From Candidatus Nitrosotenuis sp. (lineage in GTDB: Archaea; Thermoproteota; Nitrososphaeria; Nitrososphaerales; Nitrosopumilaceae), in contig SCVO01000067.1 in assembly GCA_004322465.1 (NCBI GenBank), positions 1-34,368 on the forward strand: a DNA stretch of 34,368 nucleotides, in the 5' to 3' direction. Both the position numbers and the translations under genes were made by a program. Positions 14,674 through 22,865 of this stretch are shown piece by piece (the first letter of the stretch is position 1; each line of letters starts with the position of its first letter). The notes below the pieces were generated by a model. That model was not told where the DNA came from, made no database searches, and saw only the letters and a program-made list of their open reading frames with translations.

Positions 14674-15507
14674 TTGTCAGCAAAACAACATGACAAAAAC
14701 GGTCCTGATAACATACTGCCAGAATTGGCGATTAGCGGCTGTTGGATAGAACCACACTCTAACATTACATATCTTGAAAGAAGTGAGTTCAAGGTAGAGC
14801 TACAAAACAACTCCAGGAAGGAAATTGAGATCGTAAAAATGGGATGCCAATTCCAGACAGAAGACGGCGTCCACCCAAAAGTATTCTCGCTGGAACCAAT
14901 GGTTTCAATAAAGCCGCACAACTTGGAATTTTTCAGAGTCCCATTCATAGTAGATCTTTCTTTAAGGCAAGGCACCAACTACGCAATTTTGGAAATAGTG
15001 TATCGGTACAAGGGAGAAATCGATTTGATTTCTGTATCGTTCAGCTATCCGGAAACACGATACCTCATGATCAATTCCAAACATTCTCCTGAAAAGCACT
15101 TTTTCATAAGTCACAAGGATCCACAACAGGAAGTGCTAGCAACCAGGGTGGACCACAACCTGATAAAAATTGGCTACATGGGATATGTAGCAGAAAGGGA
15201 CAAGAAACCCGGAGTTGACCTATGGCGAGAGAAAATATTGCCAAAAATCGACAGCTGTGTAGCCTTGGTTGTGCTATGGACAAAAGATGCGGCCGACAAT
15301 CCGAACCAGATTCTACGCGAGGTCAGACGCGCGAAAAGTAAAAAGAAGAAAATAGTTGTACTTGCAGAAAATGGCGTTTCCATACATGAGATATTCAAGG
15401 GCACAAAAGAGTACATCAGCGCAGACGGCAAGATCGGCGAATCCGACCTAATACAGTTAGTAGAGCACATAGAGGAGACATACAGAACCGGAGGCTACAG
15501 ATCATGA
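14674..15507 (+). CDS. Beta-rich plus TIR-domain effector
   Basis: A 277-residue protein starting TTG 14674 immediately after the previous TAG. Residues ~10-130 look beta-rich, arrestin/Ig-like (SEFKVELQNNSRKEIEIVKM; NLEFFRVPFIVDLSLRQG). The C-terminal half is a TIR domain: HFFISHKDPQQEVLATRVDH from ~141, MGYVAERDKKPG, then VALVVLWTKDAADNPNQILR and REVRRAKSKKKKIVVLAENG, with the candidate catalytic E216. TIR domains in immune systems cleave NAD or make cyclic-ADPR signals; that activity is inferred. It is the fourth gene of the ubiquitin-like operon, so it is likely either the effector of the system or a modified target. Confidence 0.75.
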   Translation: MSAKQHDKNGPDNILPELAISGCWIEPHSNITYLERSEFKVELQNNSRKEIEIVKMGCQFQTEDGVHPKVFSLEPMVSIKPHNLEFFRVPFIVDLSLRQGTNYAILEIVYRYKGEIDLISVSFSYPETRYLMINSKHSPEKHFFISHKDPQQEVLATRVDHNLIKIGYMGYVAERDKKPGVDLWREKILPKIDSCVALVVLWTKDAADNPNQILREVRRAKSKKKKIVVLAENGVSIHEIFKGTKEYISADGKIGESDLIQLVEHIEETYRTGGYRS

Positions 15508-15556
15508 TGTCCCAAAATGATATTTTTAAGCGCACCAAAATCTGTTGTGAGACATC

Positions 15557-15566
15557 TTATTTTTAT
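15557..15566 (+). promoter_or_regulatory. TATA-like box before TIR membrane gene
   Basis: TTATTTTTAT lies about 25-33 bases before ATG 15590, the spacing of a leaderless archaeal promoter. This favours the start at 15590 over the ATG at 15575. Confidence 0.4.
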
Positions 15567-15589
15567 CACAAAAAATGCAACTATATCCT

Positions 15590-16501
15590 ATGACAATACA
15601 AGCGTTCATCAGCTACAGTTTCAATGATACTGACCTCATGAACAAGCTGAAGAAAAGTCTAGAATCTCACGGAGCTAAATGTTATGTCGCCAAGCACGAC
15701 GAAGATTATGGGGGCTCACTACCAGATAAGTTGACATCTGCAATAGATGAAAGTCCGGTGGTAATAGCCATATTGACAAAATACGGAAGTTCGTCCTCCA
15801 CGGTAAATCAAGAAATAGGATATGCTAAGAAGGCAAGGAAGAGAATCATTCCACTTTTAGAAGAAGGAGTTCCAATACCTGTCTTCCTACAAGGTATCGA
15901 GCACGCAAGATTTACACCGGATAATGTAGACAGAATATTCAAGAAAATATCCAAGTTTGTCACTACCAAGATGCCGCTCAGTACAGAATCAGATACAGTG
16001 AGTCTGAAAGACATAGTAGAACAAGAGGGAGTTGATCTTCCAACAGATAATGGATTCACTAGTCTTGTTTTAGGCATGGGGCGAAGATATCTGATGAAGA
16101 AATATGGGAGGCTAGATGTTCCATTGAACAAAGAAATAGCCATGCTTCTCATCACAGGATTGGTTCTGATTGCTCCCGTTTTTGGGATACTTTTTTGGAG
16201 CATTAACGCACATTTTGTTATTGAACCATATCTTCTGTATGTTGGAGTAGGCCTTGCCATTCCAGGGATTCTTGCTATTTCTTCAATTGAGATAATCCGA
16301 AAGCGCAAATGCCATGAATGCGGAATAAATTTTGGAATAGAGATGACCAATTCCAAATTGGTTGAGAGAAAAGAAGTTAACAGGACTGAATTTTATAGAA
16401 AAATACAGGAAACACAAAGGAACACGTACACATGCAAATTCTGCAATAACACATTCACAAAAAACGAACATCACGAATATAGCATTCCATTAGAAAGTTA
16501 G
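15590..16501 (+). CDS. TIR-transmembrane-zinc finger protein
   Basis: About 303 residues. The N-terminal TIR domain begins MTIQAFISYSFNDTDLMNKL and includes YVAKHDEDYGGSLPDKL, PVVIAILTKYGSS, and NQEIGYAKKARKRIIPLLEE, with catalytic-type E75. After a linker (to ~180) there are two hydrophobic segments (AMLLITGLVLIAPVFGILFW; YLLYVGVGLAIPGILAI) that should anchor it in the membrane. The C-terminus has CHECGINFG and YTCKFCNNTF, a split zinc ribbon. Start chosen by the TATA box at 15557-15566; an ATG 15 bases upstream is possible. It follows the TIR gene of the ubiquitin-like operon by 82 bases with its own promoter. The layout suggests a membrane-located second effector. Confidence 0.75.
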   Translation: MTIQAFISYSFNDTDLMNKLKKSLESHGAKCYVAKHDEDYGGSLPDKLTSAIDESPVVIAILTKYGSSSSTVNQEIGYAKKARKRIIPLLEEGVPIPVFLQGIEHARFTPDNVDRIFKKISKFVTTKMPLSTESDTVSLKDIVEQEGVDLPTDNGFTSLVLGMGRRYLMKKYGRLDVPLNKEIAMLLITGLVLIAPVFGILFWSINAHFVIEPYLLYVGVGLAIPGILAISSIEIIRKRKCHECGINFGIEMTNSKLVERKEVNRTEFYRKIQETQRNTYTCKFCNNTFTKNEHHEYSIPLES

Positions 16502-16537
16502 TAAAGATGTTCTTTCTAATCGACATAGTTTTGTAAG

Positions 16538-17050
16538 TTAAGATTCTTTGGTATTTTTCCTATGTCTAATTGTGCTCTTTTTACTTGTCACTTGTTCAAG
16601 TTTTTGTGTCGCAAGTTCAAGTTTTAGATTAATGAGTTCAAGTGTTAGATTTTTTATCTCTAAATTAGTATCGATATTTTTAATTTCTTCTTGTGAATTT
16701 GTTTTTAATAAATCAGGACGATCTGAATTTTGTGCATTGTCGGATTTATCTACATCTGGCTTGAGAGAGTCGGATAATCTCTTTACGCGTATGGTGAACG
16801 CAATACTACTTACAGCAATAATGAACAAGCCAATGGAAAATACTTCCACTCCTAATCCTATAAAACGATAGGCAGTAGTCAGTATCCTGTTTTGTGCCTC
16901 ACCTTGAAGATCTATACCGTGATTTGCTTCTATTGCACCAGCAATAAGAAACGCCGCTCCTGTAGAAGCCAATGTGCCACCAATAGTAAGCAGAATTGTC
17001 AATGCAACATTACACATTGCAATCTGTTTATCGAATTCATTTTTGTCCAA
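16538..17050 (-). CDS. Two-TM protein with C-terminal coiled coil
   Basis: A 170-residue protein, function unknown. Residues ~10-40 (CNVALTILLTIGGTLASTGA; AFLIAGAI) and ~65-90 (FIGLGVEVFSIGLFIIAVSS) are membrane segments. The C-terminal ~70 residues are charged with leucine/isoleucine heptads (LEIKNLTLELINLKLELATQ), a likely cytoplasmic coiled coil, ending in a basic tail (KSTIRHRKNTKES). The gene converges on the TIR-membrane gene and diverges from the HEPN/nucleotidyltransferase pair, with the palindromic operators (17119-17159) between them. AT-rich composition. It may be a membrane component of a neighbouring defence system. Confidence 0.6.
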   Translation of the reverse strand: MDKNEFDKQIAMCNVALTILLTIGGTLASTGAAFLIAGAIEANHGIDLQGEAQNRILTTAYRFIGLGVEVFSIGLFIIAVSSIAFTIRVKRLSDSLKPDVDKSDNAQNSDRPDLLKTNSQEEIKNIDTNLEIKNLTLELINLKLELATQKLEQVTSKKSTIRHRKNTKES

Positions 17051-17118
17051 ATTGCTACTATCGTTTTATCTCACGCTAATTGGTTTAAACTTGCCTTTTT
17101 GTGACCTATCGTATTTAT

Positions 17119-17159
17119 CTATAGTAAAAAACTATAATATTATAGTAAATTACTATAAT
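17119..17159. promoter_or_regulatory. Tandem palindromic operators before HEPN/NTase pair
   Basis: Two adjacent inverted repeats with the same half-site: TATAGT (17120-17125)/ACTATA (17131-17136) and ATTATAGT (17139-17146)/ACTATAAT (17152-17159), each with a 5-base spacer. They end 11 bases before ATG 17171 and cover the promoter. This is the typical layout for autorepression of a toxin-antitoxin operon, here most simply by the winged-helix part of the protein at 17171. Confidence 0.6.
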
Positions 17160-17170
17160 AGGTGAGAACA

Positions 17171-18244
17171 ATGGACGAAATCACGCATAAAATACTGGAC
17201 ATGCTGGCTAGGAACTTGGGCAGGCCCATGTCTATACACGAACTTACCGGCAAAATGGAGCAGACGTACGGCAGTGCTTACTATGCCAACATACACGAAA
17301 AAATCCAAGAAATGGCCCAGGATAGCATAATCACAATTTCAAAGTCTGGCAAGTCTTCCATAATATCTCCATACTTTGAGAACTATCTGCTAATCGACTT
17401 GCTTGCAGAAACGGAGCTGATTAGAAAACAAGACTTTCTGAAGGGGAGACAGGAGATGCAGATGTTGATGATGGAGATAGACACCTTCTTGCACAACATG
17501 CCTTTCGTCAAGTCAATCTCTCTGATGAATCCGGAAAGAAACGCGAAACTGAACAAAGCGGAGATCATGTTCCATCTGAAATCTCCAAACCGAAAATCCA
17601 CAGAAGAGACAAAGATCGAGATCAGTGCCATAATGGCCAGTCTCCAAAGGATGCATAACATCAGAATAGACTATCTGATTTTAGACGACGAGACATTTCT
17701 TGACCTGTTGAAGTCAAACGAGAACAACCCTATCCGGGAGATGCTGCACAACAAGATCGCGGTCCTGTATCCACAGGGATTCTGGATGTCGATTAGAGGA
17801 GAGATTTTGAGAGGCACCACGATAATAGCTGAAGAAAACGAGACGCACCCTGCAAAGATAAGCGAAGAGAATCTAGTCTTCAATCTCGCAAGGTTCGGAT
17901 ACACGGAGTTCGGGCCGAAACTAGAACAGGGCAGACCTATCTGCATGGAATACATAATATCTGCGATAATGTTCCACAAAGACGCAAGAAGAATGGATGC
18001 GATTCCAATAATTCTTGCAAAGAATTCTAAAAAAACAAACTACGGCTTGCTGCTCTTTTTGGCGCGAAAATATGACTTCGAAGGGAAGATGCTAGGTATA
18101 CTCAAAGCGCTCAGAAACCTTATCGCACACGGGATGGCTAACATTGACGAGCCTATAAGGCTGCTCGAGGCCATGAAAATAGAAGAGATCAAGGCAAACA
18201 CTAAGAGCATGAAGGAGAAACTGAGGCTGTACAATGTCACTTGA
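17171..18244 (+). CDS. Winged helix, degenerate nucleotidyltransferase and HEPN fusion
   Basis: About 357 residues from ATG 17171, with GGTGAG 5-10 bases upstream. The N-terminal domain (~1-75) is a winged helix (ITHKILDMLARNLGRPMSIH; YANIHEKIQEMAQDSIITIS). The middle (~110-210) resembles an MNT-type nucleotidyltransferase core, including NPIREMLHNKIAVLYPQGFW, but lacks the GSxxxG…DxD signature. The C-terminal part reads LKALRNLIAHGMANIDEPIR, with R315-x4-H320 fitting the HEPN RNase motif RX4-6H. It thus combines regulator, pseudo-nucleotidyltransferase and HEPN toxin. A separate nucleotidyltransferase is encoded downstream with 11 bases overlap. HEPN/MNT pairs are known toxin-antitoxins; in them the MNT enzyme modifies and silences HEPN. 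Domain fusion here is inference from motifs. Confidence 0.65.
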   Translation: MDEITHKILDMLARNLGRPMSIHELTGKMEQTYGSAYYANIHEKIQEMAQDSIITISKSGKSSIISPYFENYLLIDLLAETELIRKQDFLKGRQEMQMLMMEIDTFLHNMPFVKSISLMNPERNAKLNKAEIMFHLKSPNRKSTEETKIEISAIMASLQRMHNIRIDYLILDDETFLDLLKSNENNPIREMLHNKIAVLYPQGFWMSIRGEILRGTTIIAEENETHPAKISEENLVFNLARFGYTEFGPKLEQGRPICMEYIISAIMFHKDARRMDAIPIILAKNSKKTNYGLLLFLARKYDFEGKMLGILKALRNLIAHGMANIDEPIRLLEAMKIEEIKANTKSMKEKLRLYNVT

Positions 18245-18746
18245 CAACACAAAACTGCTCGATTTCCTGGGAGAAGTTGACAAGGAATTGAGCCGGAAAA
18301 TCGTGGTGGTAGCGGTAGGCGGGACTGCAATGACTCTTGTCAAGGCAAAACCATCCACCATCGATGTAGACTTCACAATACCTGTAGAATTCTATGACGA
18401 GTTCGAAAGAGCAAAGAAGATGGTAGATCCTGGATTTAGAGTAGATTTGTTCCATGGCGGCATGGTGTTCATCACAGCACTGCCAGATGACTATCTGAAG
18501 AAAAGTAGACCGATAAGGACCAGACTGAAAAACATACAGCTAAGGGCGCTGGATCCTGTAGATATCATCATTACAAAAATTGCTAGACTTGATGAGAGAG
18601 ATGAACAGGACATAGAATCTTGCATTGAGAAATTTAAGATTAAAAAGAGTCAGATTGTAAAACGCGCAAAAGACATCGGATATTCTGGTAATGATGAAGT
18701 TTTCAAAGGTAACCTACAGATTATGTTGACAAAGTTTTTTAGATGA
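18234..18746 (+). CDS. Nucleotidyltransferase (DUF6036/AbiEii-like), TA partner
   Basis: A 170-residue protein with VVVAVGGTAMTLVKAKPSTI followed by DVDFTIP: glycine pair G29-G30 and catalytic-type D44-x-D46 of the polymerase-beta-like nucleotidyltransferase superfamily. RALDPVDIIITKIARLDERD and QDIESCIEKFKIKKSQI complete the pattern of DUF6036/AbiEii-like proteins. It would transfer nucleotides to a protein or RNA, probably modifying the HEPN protein encoded just upstream, whose stop overlaps this start by 11 bases. The pair is controlled from one promoter with palindromic operators. Family assignment is firm for the fold; which protein is toxin or antidote is inference. Confidence 0.72.
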   Translation: MSLDNTKLLDFLGEVDKELSRKIVVVAVGGTAMTLVKAKPSTIDVDFTIPVEFYDEFERAKKMVDPGFRVDLFHGGMVFITALPDDYLKKSRPIRTRLKNIQLRALDPVDIIITKIARLDERDEQDIESCIEKFKIKKSQIVKRAKDIGYSGNDEVFKGNLQIMLTKFFR

Positions 18747-18800
18747 GTAGCAGATTCGCTACAAACATTTTGTATTACACATCACATTTTTCGATTACTT

Positions 18801-21278
18801 TTATCTTGCTAGAACACTTATGGTGCTTTCGTTCAATCCATTCTTTTGAATTTCGACGGTATGTCCGTGGAAAATCTCTCTGATGGTATCGACGTGACTG
18901 ATTAGAATCACGCAGTCAAATTCCTTCGTCAGATTCCTTATGACGTTCACGGCCTCCCTGACTCCGTCCTCGTCCAGGTTGCCGAAGTCGCCCTCGTCGA
19001 TGAAGAGCGTCTGCATTATGGCAAACGTGTGCTCGTCCGTCTGTGGCATCTTGCTGAGTATCCTGGAGATTGCAACTCGCAGTGCCATATTGATCCTTGT
19101 CTTCTGACCTCCGGAATAGTAGTGTATGGGCCTGACTTCTCCGTTCATAGTGGCAGCGATGTTCAGGGTATCCTCGTCGATGTTAAGCGCCGTTATGTTG
19201 TTGTTGGATAACTCATTGATGATGTCGGTTCCCTCTTTCTCGATGAACGGCCTGAGTCTCCGCAGGATGTTCTCCGGTATGTTCTTGAATATATCACGCA
19301 ACTCCTCTAGCGTAATTATTTCCTCTTTGAGTCGTTCTATTTGCTCCAGGTTTTTTGCAAACTTTCGTTCCTTGTCTTCCAAGTCTTCCAGTTTGTCTCT
19401 GGACTGTCTTTCTCTTTCAGACTCGGTGGCGAGAGCTTTGCCGTTATCATTTAACTCGTGTTGTGATTCATCGAGTGATTGTTTTGCATCGGTGTACTTC
19501 TTTTCCAACTTGGAAAGTTGCTTTAGTCTGGTTTCCAAGGATCTATTTTCGTTGACAAGGTCAGAAAGCTTTCCGAGAGAAGTCTCCAATTCTTGTCTTA
19601 CTTTGGGCAGTCTGTCTAATTCGGTTTTTGCATTGGCATAGTTTTCTGCGACTTTGTCTTTTCTGAGTTGTTTAATTTTTGCATCAAGGCGACCGTATTC
19701 AATTGGGTTAAACCCAAGACTGTCGCGCTTCTGAGACAATGATTTGGAGTCTGCTTTCGTCTTGTCGATTTGCTCTTTTATTGAATCCTTTCTTTTAATC
19801 AGGCTCGACAGTCTGTTTTGTTCCCTTGTTACTTGATCTATTTTAGACGCATCTTTTTCTAACTGTCTTTGAAGGCTGTCAAGACGTTTGACCGTTTCTG
19901 ACACCGTTTTCAATCTTCGTAAAATCGAAACTTGCTCTTTCCCTAACTTGGTCTTTTTGGATACAAGCGCAGATATCTCGTCGTCATAATGCTTTGTGAC
20001 GTGTTGCTGGTCTGTTATCTTCTGCAAGCATACTGGACATTCGTCCTTACCTTTCACCTGGTCTCTTCTCGCCTTCAAGCTTTCAATCGATTCTTCAATC
20101 TGTTTGATTTGACCGCGTATGCTGTTTGACCTATCTTTGAGTCCTTTTTCTATGGCGGTAGCAGCATTCAGAGATTTCTCTGTTTTGGTCAACTTTGATG
20201 GTGAAGGTATCTGTTTTCGAAGTTTCAAAATTGCTGATTTGGTATCTTTGATTTGATCTACAATGTCTGATAGACTGTCACGCTTATCTGCAAGTGTAGT
20301 ATCGTGCTTGAGAATTTCGGTAGATATTTTATCATATTCTGACTTTGTGGGCTGAATCTTGGATATTTTTTCGTCGAGAGTTGTGTAAGTCACATAGGAG
20401 CTTTTGATGGAATTAAACCGTTTCTGGATTGAGAGTAATCTGTTAAGATCATTTCGATTATCCTCGATGTCTTTCTTGGCAGCGTCAATCTGTCCTCTTG
20501 CGGTATCTGCTTTCTCTTTCTGTCGGATGTATTCATTGTGGTTATCTTCTAGTGTTTTTATGTTCGTCTTCTTCGTCTCAACTATTTTCTCGAGTTTGAC
20601 CTTCTTTTCTTTCAGCGTCTTCACTTGACTGGAAACTTGTTCGATTTCTTCTTTGATATCTGGAATCTTTTTGATGTCTGCTTGGAGAATTTTATCTGCC
20701 TCTTCTGTAGCATGTATGTCTGATTCTTTGCGTTGGATTTTTTCTTTGGCCAATTTCTCATATGCAGAATATTTGTCGAGTCCAAACAGCTCGGTGAATG
20801 CTTTCTTTCGCGGCCCGGGATCCAGATCTGTAAGTGCACTCATCTCGCCCTGTAGGACGACCGTTGATTTCCTGAAGCCCTCCCAATCGAGGCCAATTGC
20901 CCTGTTTCTCACATATGCGTAGACATGTCTTCCAACCGCCTTGCTCTCTCCATCTTCCAACAATTCGCCCCCGGTATCACTGTGGGTTATTTCGCGAGTT
21001 ACTACGTAATTGTGACCGTGATTTTCAAACTCGACTCGGATTATGGCCTTGTCTGATTCATGGTTGACCAAGTCATTTATGCTTAGGAAGCCAGAAGTTG
21101 CCCTCCCTGAGGTTCTCAAAGTCCTGCCATAGAGACAAACGCACAATGCATCGAGAATCGAGGTCTTCCCAGAACCGTTATCTCCTGCTATCAGTGTGAC
21201 TTGATTTTGCGGGAACTCGACTTCCAGACTTCCCTTGAATCGCATGAAGCCTTTGAGGACGATTCTCTTAAGTTTCAG
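18801..21278 (-). CDS. rad50: Rad50 SMC-like ATPase
   Basis: About 825 residues. Walker A GDNGSGKTS (~32-40), a Q-loop region STVVLQGEMSALTDLDPG, two long coiled coils, zinc hook ECPVCLQ (~410), signature YSGGQKTRINMALRVAISRI and Walker B TLFIDEGDFGNLDED. With Mre11 it forms the ATP-driven DNA end-processing complex. The first ATG (21243-21245) would remove the usual N-terminus: the frame upstream reads KLKRIVLKGFMRFKG, as in other Rad50 proteins, and starts at CTG 21276-21278, overlapping Mre11's stop by 11 bases, with GGGAG about 10 bases upstream. CTG initiation is therefore likely. Two-gene operon with Mre11. Whether it is the chromosomal pair or an extra copy cannot be told from the window. 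Confidence 0.88.
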   Translation of the reverse strand: MKLKRIVLKGFMRFKGSLEVEFPQNQVTLIAGDNGSGKTSILDALCVCLYGRTLRTSGRATSGFLSINDLVNHESDKAIIRVEFENHGHNYVVTREITHSDTGGELLEDGESKAVGRHVYAYVRNRAIGLDWEGFRKSTVVLQGEMSALTDLDPGPRKKAFTELFGLDKYSAYEKLAKEKIQRKESDIHATEEADKILQADIKKIPDIKEEIEQVSSQVKTLKEKKVKLEKIVETKKTNIKTLEDNHNEYIRQKEKADTARGQIDAAKKDIEDNRNDLNRLLSIQKRFNSIKSSYVTYTTLDEKISKIQPTKSEYDKISTEILKHDTTLADKRDSLSDIVDQIKDTKSAILKLRKQIPSPSKLTKTEKSLNAATAIEKGLKDRSNSIRGQIKQIEESIESLKARRDQVKGKDECPVCLQKITDQQHVTKHYDDEISALVSKKTKLGKEQVSILRRLKTVSETVKRLDSLQRQLEKDASKIDQVTREQNRLSSLIKRKDSIKEQIDKTKADSKSLSQKRDSLGFNPIEYGRLDAKIKQLRKDKVAENYANAKTELDRLPKVRQELETSLGKLSDLVNENRSLETRLKQLSKLEKKYTDAKQSLDESQHELNDNGKALATESERERQSRDKLEDLEDKERKFAKNLEQIERLKEEIITLEELRDIFKNIPENILRRLRPFIEKEGTDIINELSNNNITALNIDEDTLNIAATMNGEVRPIHYYSGGQKTRINMALRVAISRILSKMPQTDEHTFAIMQTLFIDEGDFGNLDEDGVREAVNVIRNLTKEFDCVILISHVDTIREIFHGHTVEIQKNGLNESTISVLAR

Positions 21279-22443
21279 AAGGCATCATCTCCCTGGCTTC
21301 GACAATTATCTCGTTGGCTAACTTGTTCAGAAGCGTAATTTTTCCCTTGTACTGTTCTTTGTCTTTGATGTAAAGTTCTACCTCCTTGGATGGCGGAAGT
21401 ATGTAATCGCCACTAAGCGTCTTTGACTCGGGTAGTGTAACGACAGTCCTGGGCTGTAGTTTGTATTCGAATACCTTGGCCTCTTCTAGTGCTGCTTTGA
21501 TTCGCTTCCAGTCGATCAGCCTGTTCTCGTCAATATCGATATTCTCGAGCTTGATTCTCACAAGACAGTCTGCTAAAGCATCTTTTTGCTGAGTGATTTT
21601 GTCGACAACCAACTTGGTGATTTCTATCGCAGAAAGCTTAGAACAGTCTGCATCGACAAGTGTGACCATTTTCCTTGTGAGCAGTTTGATGGGAGATACT
21701 TTCACATCTTCATCGAACTCGACAATCAGGGCATACTTGTCATCGCGCTCTTCTCCAAATTCGTATCTCTCAGACGAACCAGGGTAGTATATTGCCATTG
21801 TATCATGTGGAATTTTTTGTAACTTGTGAATGTGTCCCAGAGCTACATAATCAAACTTGGAAGGAATTTGATTCACATCTACATAATCTCCGATGAATGT
21901 CTCAAAAGCTACTTCAGAACTCGTCACAGCCTGGCCCAAGGGTATGTGAGTCACGAGTATCCTTCTATTGGATTTCGAATTCTGCATTGCCTTTACGAGT
22001 AGGGGCTCAAACAGATTCCTTATCTCATCGAAGTTCTGGGGAGCTGGGACGCACACAAAATCATAGCCGTTAAGATGAACTGTTGTTGGCTCGAGAACTA
22101 CCAAAACTCCATCTATCTCGCCAAGCATTACCAGAGGATTGAGGGTCGTTGCTATCTTCGGTGTCTCGTGGTTGCCCCCTACGATTAACGTGGTTATTCC
22201 ACGCTTGCTCACCTGTTTTAACTTCCGAATGACTTCCAAGGTGTAGCGTGGATGAGGATTTACTTTCGTAAAGAAATCGCCGGCAATAAGCAAGACGTCG
22301 ACTTTCTCTTTGATTGCGATATCGGCTATGTTCTTGAAAGAATTCAGAAAGTCTACGCCACGAGCGTTTAGGCCAGTCTGGTAATCGATTCTTTGGTAGT
22401 CTGTCTCGCCTATGTGGTTATCAGCAGTATGTAAGACTCTCAT
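21268..22443 (-). CDS. mre11: Mre11 nuclease/phosphoesterase
   Basis: A 391-residue metallophosphoesterase. Motifs: TADNH (D8, H10), LLIAGDFF (D56), VGGNHETP (N91, H92), VTHIPLG and LGHIHK, the full two-metal set. These ligate manganese in the nuclease that resects DNA ends with Rad50. The C-terminal part (after ~280) carries the Rad50-binding and capping region. It is the first gene of the operon; its end (MMPSET) overlaps rad50. A TATA-like box at 22474-22483 lies about 31 bases before the ATG. Neighbours are a TA-type pair and AT-rich cargo, not the HerA-NurA partners with which archaeal Mre11-Rad50 usually cluster. Confidence 0.92.
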   Translation of the reverse strand: MRVLHTADNHIGETDYQRIDYQTGLNARGVDFLNSFKNIADIAIKEKVDVLLIAGDFFTKVNPHPRYTLEVIRKLKQVSKRGITTLIVGGNHETPKIATTLNPLVMLGEIDGVLVVLEPTTVHLNGYDFVCVPAPQNFDEIRNLFEPLLVKAMQNSKSNRRILVTHIPLGQAVTSSEVAFETFIGDYVDVNQIPSKFDYVALGHIHKLQKIPHDTMAIYYPGSSERYEFGEERDDKYALIVEFDEDVKVSPIKLLTRKMVTLVDADCSKLSAIEITKLVVDKITQQKDALADCLVRIKLENIDIDENRLIDWKRIKAALEEAKVFEYKLQPRTVVTLPESKTLSGDYILPPSKEVELYIKDKEQYKGKITLLNKLANEIIVEAREMMPSET

Positions 22444-22473
22444 CTTGACACTTGATAATTTTGTTAGAATTAG

Positions 22474-22483
22474 TATTAAATAA
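22474..22483 (-). promoter_or_regulatory. TATA-like promoter of mre11-rad50
   Basis: TTATTTAATA on the minus strand, 31 bases before the mre11 ATG (22441-22443), consistent with an archaeal TATA box and a short leader. Confidence 0.45.
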
Positions 22484-22517
22484 GGAAGTATCTTCGCTAA
22501 TTCACAATATCTTGATT

Positions 22518-22799
22518 TTATTCCTTAAAGTCGTCGGATCGCAAAACGTTCCCAGACTGTCTATCTAGTATGATTCGAATTAGCCTTAACTCGTAGGTTA
22601 CCCCTCTGATTGTACTACATAAACGCTCGGATTCTTCATGTATTGTCTCAGCCAAAATTTCGAAACCATTGCTAATGATCTTTTTTTGTGATAGTTTTGG
22701 TTCGTCATCATATGACATGTAATGTAAAGCCTCAAAAAAGTAAATAAGGATTCTTGATGATTTTTCTGAAAAATAAAAATCATTCCGCCTTCGCCTCAT
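22518..22799 (-). CDS. Small hypothetical protein (93 aa)
   Basis: An AT-rich gene encoding MRRRRNDFYFSEKSSRILIY, then FEALHYMSYDDEPKLSQKKI, and a C-terminal helix with AETIHEESERLCSTIRGVTY. Basic N-terminus, otherwise helical; no family recognised. It lies between the Mre11 promoter and the divergent zinc/HEPN-like gene. Could be an antitoxin-like partner of the divergent gene, but no evidence beyond location. Confidence 0.45.
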   Translation of the reverse strand: MRRRRNDFYFSEKSSRILIYFFEALHYMSYDDEPKLSQKKIISNGFEILAETIHEESERLCSTIRGVTYELRLIRIILDRQSGNVLRSDDFKE

Positions 22800-22865
22800 G
22801 CTCTTATGACTGGAATTTATCTATCAAATTAAAAGATAGAATAACACCAATTTAGTGTGATTTAA

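Noticed and set aside
17801-17812. TTGAGAGG match to the tRNA anticodon arm as possible attachment repeat
   Set aside because: Only 8 bases, inside a coding gene; expected by chance, as is a similar match near 26785.
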